NCBI RefSeq assembly: GCF_021869535.1
Contig: NW_026262701.1
Coordinates: forward strand, 7,083,501-7,147,500
Length of the DNA stretch: 64,000 bases
Direction: 5' to 3'
Source of the DNA: Mytilus californianus
Taxonomy: Eukaryota > Mollusca > Bivalvia > Mytilida > Mytilidae
Each line of letters starts with the position of its first letter. Position 1 is the first letter of the stretch. A program made the translations under genes and the position numbers. This document shows positions 25,701 to 34,700 of this stretch, piece after piece. The notes beneath the pieces are model-generated. The model was not told where the DNA came from, made no database searches, and saw nothing but the letters and a program-made list of their open reading frames with translations.

Positions 25701-28700
25701 TTTTAGATAATTTTGTATAATGGTAACAGATGCATACTGAATAAAATGCTTCGCTGAGCGCAGCCTGATACGACCTCTGAAGTCGAACCCTGAACAGTTG
25801 GTACAAATTTGGACACAATATTCAAGCTTGATAGTCTGAATTTGGATTGTGATCAAATTTTGACATAATATAGATTTCTGACACAAAATAAATGTGGTCA
25901 AAGATCTTAAAAATCTATTGCACAATACTGTGCAATTGAAGATTTCTTCTTGAAACTTTTCAAAAATTCAAAATTTTTCAAAAAAATTATGAATCCTCTA
26001 AAAATATGGGAAAAAAAATCCCCCTTCGGTGGAGCAATAACCCCAAAACTCGATCCCAGCCTTTCCTTTGTAGTATGGAACCTTGTAGTACAATTTCAGA
26101 GAGATCCATACACTTAAACACAAGTTATTGTCTGGAAACTAGAAAAATGCTTGTTTTGGGCCCTTTTTTGGGCCCTTATTCCTACATATTTGGGCAATTA
26201 ACCCCAAACTCAATCCTAGCCTTCCCTTTGTGATATGGAACCTTGTGGTACAATGTCAGAGAGATCCATACACTTACAAGTTATTGTCTGGAAACTAGAA
26301 AAATGCTTGTTTTTGGCCCCATAACCCCTAAAATAGATCCCAACCTTCTACTTGTGGTATTAAACATTGTCGTACAATTTCAGAGCAATAGAAATACTTA
26401 TACACAAGTTATTATCCTGAAACTAGAAAAATGCTTGTTTTGGGCCCTTAATTCCTAAACGGTTGGGACCATCATCCCCAAAATCAATCCCAACCTTCCT
26501 TTTGTGGTATTTAACCTTCTTAATAAATTTCATAGAGATCCATTCACTTAACCTAAAGTTATTGTCAGGAAACCAATGTGTCTTCGGGCGACGACGACAA
26601 CAACACAGACATCATACCATTATACGATCCCAAAATTTTGCGGTCGTATAAAAAAGACCCATGACCCACATTCAATAATTAATCTTCCCTTCCTACCATC
26701 CCACATACATTTTAATGGAATAGCCCTAATAAGCATTGTGTATAAGTTTCATAACATTTAGTTGATGCAAACTTAAGTTAGAGAACGGAAACCAATTTTG
26801 GGACGTACGTATGTACGTACAGACGGACAAGGGTAAAACTTAATGCCCCCTCCGCTACAGCAGGGGCATTAAAGGATTATAAAATGTCATTTTTCATATC
26901 AGACCCTTCATCTGCCCTCGTTTATGATGTCATCCCTGGAGCCTTTCGGCTCTTGGGCTGATATCATGACCTAGGGTGGATAAAGGGTCCGATATGAAAA
27001 ATGCCATGTAATGATCTATACTTATCACATGGAAACCAATGTGTCTGTAGATGATACCATGCCATGACACTTCAATCAAAATTTATTCTGGTTATGCAAA
27101 CAAAAATTTCAACAAACCTGTGCAAAATGGGCGTTGTTTGCACTTAAAACTTTCTTTAACTTCTCAGCTTCTTTAAACAATTTTCCCATCGATCTCTCAT
27201 TAGTGAATACATCTGTTTTCGTCTTTTTCTGTTCATTAAATACTTTGGCCAAATGTTTCCTTAATCTCAATGTTATTTCTGTGCCTCCCAGTCCTCTGTC
27301 AAAACTAAAATCAACAAAAAGGGGAGAAAGATATTAATGATGCAGCATTCAAAATTCAACACAATGATAATATATATAAAAGCTTGTAAAAGAACAATAC
27401 TGGAATTTTATTTGATATTGATAACATTTATTTTGATATTCCTGTAACATCTTCAAAAATTCTGAAACTATAGGATACACCAGACACAACTCTAAATTTT
27501 TATTACCAAATTACTGGATTATAAGCCAATCAACAGATACCTTGAATTAAGATACACTAAGGTGTAGAATCCCTAGCATATAAAATATATGATATGCCAA
27601 AACACATAATTAACAGCGCCTGGTGATGATTCATGATTGATTAGGTATAGAATCAACTTACCCTACTCCTTTAATAATAAGCTGTGGATTGGATTCCAAT
27701 CTTGTTCCTTCTTTCACTTTTGTAACTTGGTATCCTGTAAGAAAATAAACCCCAAAATATGTTACCTTTCAAAAAGTTATGGCAACTTTTTTATCATAGG
27801 GAGTTCTAAATTGAGGCCAAAAAAAAAGAAAGTACCACCTTTCCTGTTTTTCCAGTCAGAAAAAGGTCATTGAAGTTTACCTCTAAGCTCCTTTAGTTTA
27901 ATACCAGTTCACCCAAATTAAATGCTCCTATCATATCATATGGCTGATATACATATTGGAAAATTACCATTAACTTTAAAATTAAAATCTATACTTTCAT
28001 CCCCAGTAATAAACATTAAACATTGTGTAAAAAACATACCCACTATAGTAGCTGTGGTACTAGTAGCTCCCATATCATAAAACATGTAATATTGCACTGT
28101 TCCATTGAATTCTTTCCTTCTGAATACACCGTAGTTTAATGCCACTAAAACAGAAACAAATCAAATAAGGCCAACCTTAAAAATATGTTTGTTTGCAGTT
28201 TTCCGACTGTACCTTCAGACTGCAGGGTCGGTAGGTAGGAAAAATATTTTATTTTATCAGCCAGAATAAAGTGTAAACAAGCAGTTTAACACAAACCAAG
28301 TTTCTTGTGAAGAAAAAACATTTTAAAACAACAAACACTGAAAACCAACATGAAATGAACAGGCATTTTCAGGTAAACACCTTTTTAACCAGAACTGAAA
28401 CTTAAGATAGTGTCATTATACAATTTATGACATAAAATAATGGTATTATGAAATACTTGAATACTTATAAACAAGGAATGACTAGAATTGTTGTAAAGAA
28501 ACATATTCATTGACATATATGCATCTTTACTAGAATGTTTTCATGAGTAGAGTATTTGCATCAGAAAAATGTAGATATTAAAGATTCAAAAGACAATTTA
28601 GGAGTGTGTTAAAAAAAAAATCAACCATTGAATCTTCCTCAATTGAAAAAGAAGACAAATTAAGAAAAAATATATTAGACATCTTACTGTTATAAAGGTT

Positions 28701-31700
28701 ATATTTGGAAAGATATTTTGATGCCAGGCTTTAATTAAAACAAACAAAAATCTAAGACTAGCTTTGGGTTGAAATCCATAGCACCCCATTAAAAGTAAAT
28801 GGTCTGTACTGAAATGTTTTGTCTGCATAACAAATTGGCAGCATAGCTCCTAGCTAAGAATTCACACAGGCCACACAGTTTGGGTATATTTAATATTGTA
28901 AGAGAGAGAATAATTGCAATGAGTGGGACAGCCCCCCTTATCCTAAAGGATCATACGCATTGCAATCGAAGATAGATTTGATACAGAGAGAATATATTTA
29001 TTTCTCAAGCCAACCATTCATTTTCTCTACATCTCTGTGTAGTTTGTGTGGCTTCTTATTGATTTAACATTTCAAATGCGTCCTTCCACCGTACAGGCGT
29101 GTGTACAAATTACAGGTACCATGAAGTCACGGAGGAGTGGTTTCATCTTTGTCGTCTTCACGACGATTTAAAGAAAATATGGCATACTTCAGGCTGCTGT
29201 CGAATTGTTGAACCACTGATATTGGTTCCATAAAGTCAGTCTCAAAAGATTCTGTATCCGATTTGTTTGAGACAGAAACGGTTATCGTGTTGGTTTTATC
29301 ATCGTCAATGATATCATCGAAGACATCATTCCGTGTGCAATTCTGCCTGAATCAGTATAAACAGTTTACTATGAAACTTTTCTGTGTATTATTTGTCTTA
29401 AAATTGAAAGAAGACTCCTCCATGACTTCGTGGATACCTGTAAACAATCTCCATGTGCTTTACCAACAAAGGGTCCAATGAACGCTTGACAGGAAGGGAA
29501 GAAAAACCGAACTTCATGTAGGCCAAAGACCACAATTAATGAGACAACGAATATAGTTCCTTTTAATTAGAGTGTATTTTTTCTTAATTTTTTTTCTTTC
29601 CCTTCCTCACTCATTTCTTAGATTTTTTTGGATGGAAATGAAAGAAGAGAGGTGAAATAAACTTTTTGATGTTGTATTTTAACTGATTTTGATATGGAAA
29701 GAGTGATTAGGCCAGGTGCAAAAAGGTGATATTTACAGTTTTCGGAACATCTCTTGACTTGTCCATAGGGGTATGGATGTGTATTAGCTAAATTTGTAAG
29801 ATGCTGGGGAGCGATATTTCTGAATGTTTGATATATGTTTGGACTAGTACTGTACTTTACACACACAAAATATTTGACAAAAAGAACCGGTGCATTTTTT
29901 TTAATGAAACAAAACGTTATAAAGAACTAATAGAGAATTTTGGTCTGTGGCCTGTAATTAACCTAGACTTGGAATCAATTCCGGAAACGCCCCGAAATTC
30001 CGGATCGAGTCAATAGAAGTATTAAAAATAAATTCTTCAAATTAAAAGCAATAAAATGTTCACAGTCGGGCGGATTTTCGAAGGTCGGTCGGTAAACTGC
30101 AAACAAACAATATTTTAATTTAAGCCTAATTGAAAAATCACTGTAAAGAATAATATCACATGTAACTATAAATAACTCTGAATGTGCAAAATATTTGACA
30201 TTGAAAGGCAGGCGAAAAATATGAATGTATACCACAGCAACTCTCATGAACAACACTTGTGAAAAACACTCATGAACAACATTCATGAACATGCATTTTT
30301 TTTTTTAATTTAAAAATGAACATTAAATGTTGGAAAACTCGTACTACGGAGACTACTTTGCAAAAATTTGTCCAAAATAAGAGTCAACTTTTAGTTTCGA
30401 AAATTAGAAAATAAGGATCTGCATTTTAAATGTTTGTTCATGCTAAATAGAATCGTATTTGCCCTAAGTGAATGATAAGATTAATGATGGTAACATTATT
30501 ATGTTTGAGTCTCACTAACCAGCAGCATTGTCACTAAGGAGTTGTAAGACATTCAAATCAATCAGTTCAGCTGCTGATAGAATACTTTTCCTTTCAGCTT
30601 GTGTAAAATAGGCAGGTACTGTTATCACACAGTCTTTTATAGACTGATCTGCAAAAAAAAATCAAAAACTTTATCAATTACATTAATCAATTCAAATTTA
30701 TGCTTTATAAAGTCATTGTTCTTAACCAAAATCCTTATTTGTTATATTTTCTAAATTATTTCCAGTACTAACTTCAGATTTGAACCAAATTCAGATTTCA
30801 CAATATTTGTTATTGTGTTGTCAATGATCTTTCACTGGCCATTCCAATTTTTTAACAACATGGACGCATGAATATTATTTCTGCGGAAGTTTGTAGCAAT
30901 CCATTGCTAAGAACATTAAAAATTAATTATAGCAAGTGCTAATTTTTTTTTAGCTCTGTTAAATTAAATTACACATTTATTAAGTAAATATAATCTGTAA
31001 AAAGTTCACACTAGTGAATTTGAACTACAATTTTTTTCTGTTTTCCGTTTGATAGATTTTTATATTGTATGGAATTAATGAATTTAAATCTTTCACCAGA
31101 ACATACTCAAAATTCTACTATTTATAGTGGAGGCAGAAAACAATAATTTGCAGTGATAGTTGTAAATGTCTGAGGAATTAACATGGTGTTTCTTTGTTTA
31201 CTGCCCTGATATAATATATACATTCAGAGGTTATCCACTACACATAGTGGCAGATGGCAACATGTCTCTTTATAAAGTGGAATGCCACTAAAAATATCAT
31301 AACAGTTTATTTAACAACTTCCACCATATATAGTGGCAAATCCTAAATCCAATATCATGTTTGTACTTGAACCTACTGGATTGTGTTTTGCATGCAGCTG
31401 AGCTATTTCAGTCATGTTTATAATGGGAGTATTAAATATATAAGTGTAAATATAGACAAACCATGCTTTGTTAGACCATAAAATTATGTATCAAAACTGT
31501 TATAGGAAGATTAATCTGATGCTTATTAATATACAACTACAAAAAAATGATTTACACATCTTGGTGGAAAATGCCTAGATAACTGATATATTTAACATAG
31601 ATGGAAAATCAGAATGACTAAATGATTGGCATAAATTCATACATATGGTGGCTGGGATTTAAAAAACAATTTCATACCTGTAAATGTTTCTGCATATTCT

Positions 31701-34700
31701 TTGGCTTTTTCTAACAGCATTGCCAGTAGTTCTTCTGGACTGTAGAAAGTCTCCCTAAAGAATAAAGCAAAAAAAATTGATTCATCAGTGCATTTGAATC
31801 TCATTTGTATTCTGAAAGTGTAGACAGACGTTGCAAACTTGTTTTAAATGTCTAATCAACATGAATTTATATAATATATCACTGAATGTTACCACACCTT
31901 AACATTATATCTAAACTCTTTTCACCTTGTAAAACATATGATATTTGGTTTCCTTGTTTATGTTTGATGTCGCCAATGCCTTATGATTGACCAACTACCT
32001 AACAAGGCAACATTGTACTACAACAATCAATTTGTTAACATGAAAGAGAAAGACAATCAGACTAGCCCAAACTGTTAAAATGGCACCCAATGAAATTTTG
32101 ATGCTCATGACTAAAGGGTTAGACAATGTCAGGGGATACTCAACATAAACAATTATTTATGATTGTGTTTATCTTAAATATACCAGTTCCACAAAAGCTA
32201 TAAAAATACTTGTTTCCTCTGTAGAAAATAGATACCAATTCAAGAACAACAAATCTTATACAAAAGGGAGACAACTCATGCTACATGTATGTTATCAGAA
32301 AGAATAATTACCAATTAATTTTTTGTGTATTTAAATGTAACTGATTAAAAAATAAATGGTTGTGTATGCTGCTTTATTACAACTGTAAACTAATAAACAT
32401 AAATGAATGCATGAGAGATGAAGAAAAGTCAATTTATCATTTTAATATAAATCTGACAACTCACTCATCAACTTTAAACAGAACTGTTCCTCTTTCTTCA
32501 TCCTTGACTAAATCATAATAAGGGAACCTTTCTTTGTAAAGCTTAACATCAGCACTATCAAACTTTCTTCCTACTATATTGGTTAAGTACCAGAAAGCTT
32601 TCCTAGGAAACTTCACAGCCTGAAAAATAATGTTTTTATTATCAAAACTATATCACATTTGACTAACACTTTCACCTAGTCATTTCATTTCAGTAAACAG
32701 TTCTAGCCAGATATAAGAGGTAATATAAATAAAACTTATACATTTTTTCATTCTATGGATAATCACCACAGAAAAACAGTGGTTTAAAACTTAAGGGATT
32801 AGCATAGAATGTGTAGGCTGAACCATGTCGTCTCATCACAAGTAATCAACAATCCCTAATGTGCTTTATTACATGTTAACATTAGACAGGAGGGTCGGAA
32901 TTAAACATTTAAGTACAGATGTTTTATAAAACATCAGCATGAAACCTTTCTGCCTAGTAATAAACTTAATAAAATTTCAGAGAATCAAATCTCGACATGT
33001 ACTTTTCTTTTTACTTTTAAGTGACAATTTTCCATTAAATACATATTTGTGATGGTTACTAGCTTCAAATGAATTATGTAAATTAACAGGAATTGAAAAC
33101 AGCCAATCCTTAAATTTTCACAGTACTACTTCACAGGAATGAAAATAATTTGCTTCAGATTAAGATTTGGACTGAAAAACTATGTTGAATTATTGTCATA
33201 GTAGTTATGTTAAAATAAATTATTTGGTATTTTTTCTGCAAATGTTACAAGTCACTTACAGTATTCTCTGCCTCTTTTCCATAAAATCTTTCCCCATTTC
33301 TTAGTGCTACTATTGTTGATGTCTTTCTGTCAGATTCCCTTAATAAACAAATTAATTTATTTCTTTAAATGGTTATTATGACATTATTCCATGAAATAAA
33401 TACTCAGCACTACAAATATAAAATTAAGAAGATGTGATATGATTGCCATTGAGACAACTCTCCACCAGAGACCAAATGACATAGAAGTTAACAACTATAG
33501 GTCACTGTAAGGCCTTCAACAATGAACCAGTGTTCCAGCTAGGATTTCAAAAGGGCAGGGTGCCAATCCTGAAAAAGGGCATTTAACGCGTGATATGATA
33601 ATATGAAAAGGGCATGTTTTAATAAAGATTATAATCAAACATTGTTTGTTCATTGAATGACTGGTTATAAATATACAAGAACAACATCATTAGCCCAGAG
33701 AAAAACTATCTTTCTACTTTTTAGGCTGAAAACTTATCAAGCAGCTTGTGACACAAGTTTTAAATCATTGCTTGGCACAGTTAAGCTTTATATACAGTAT
33801 TTTTTGAAAAATGTCCTGCTTCATTCTGTTTCTATGGTCTGACACACTTTACAAGTTTCACCTTTCTACCTTTTCTGTGCTTAATGGCAATACAGCACAA
33901 AACAGCTGTAAATGCACAATGTTAGGATATAGTGAACAGTGAAAATTTGGATTGAAAATAAAAAATACAGAAAAAGATGACCAAGGCACCCTACCAACCC
34001 TGCTACTAAGACCCTCTTTAACTTTTCCCATAACTCAAAACACCTAAACATATAAATTCTAAAGCCAGAAGTATGAAGACATATTTTATAATATCTTAGT
34101 AGGTTACTCAATGCTAGGAAAAAATAAGATTGAGTTATCTTTCTTTATTTGGGTGTGCTCCTTCTTTGGAGGATAATAAACAGTACATAGAAGATGTAAA
34201 CACGATCAACAATATGGCGGCCGATTTTGTTATTTTCGTATACAAAATGAAGGCAGTCAATGAAAAATACGTCTTAATTTTCTATTTATTTCACGGAAAA
34301 CAATAAGAGCAATGTTTTTAATGAGTTGATTATGGTTTTAGACTTTCTGTCAATTACGTTTTCTCCATGAAACTACGGTAAACACTGTTAATTGTGCCCA
34401 AGATGTATGAACATCTCTTCAAGTTCAAAGACAAATGCCGACTGACCGATTCTATTTGAATGAATTAATGTTGATGATCATTAAATGACCCATCCGATTA
34501 ACGGATACCTATAACAACAGATTATGACACCTGTTGTAACCGTTGATTAGCTTGGGGTCGTAAACAAAGTCATATAATTGTCGCCGGGTAAATTTTCGTA
34601 ATTGGCTGATCATATCAATACGAACAAAATAATATACCAATCGATCTTCAAAAAAGGCAGGGCGCCCTGCAAACTGTAAAAAGGGCACAGGGCGGCACTC

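Larger units (their letters stand above)
25335..26876 (+). mobile_element. Outer repeat of a three-level nest
   Basis: Units starting attcagcaatttttccattt occur at about 25375 and 25535. The element closes after cagacggacaagggt with an atgccccct...aggggcat hairpin (about 26842-26871). The MITE at 25628-26726 splits its second unit at a position that the first, intact unit identifies. It lies in HYOU1 intron 10. Confidence 0.6.
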
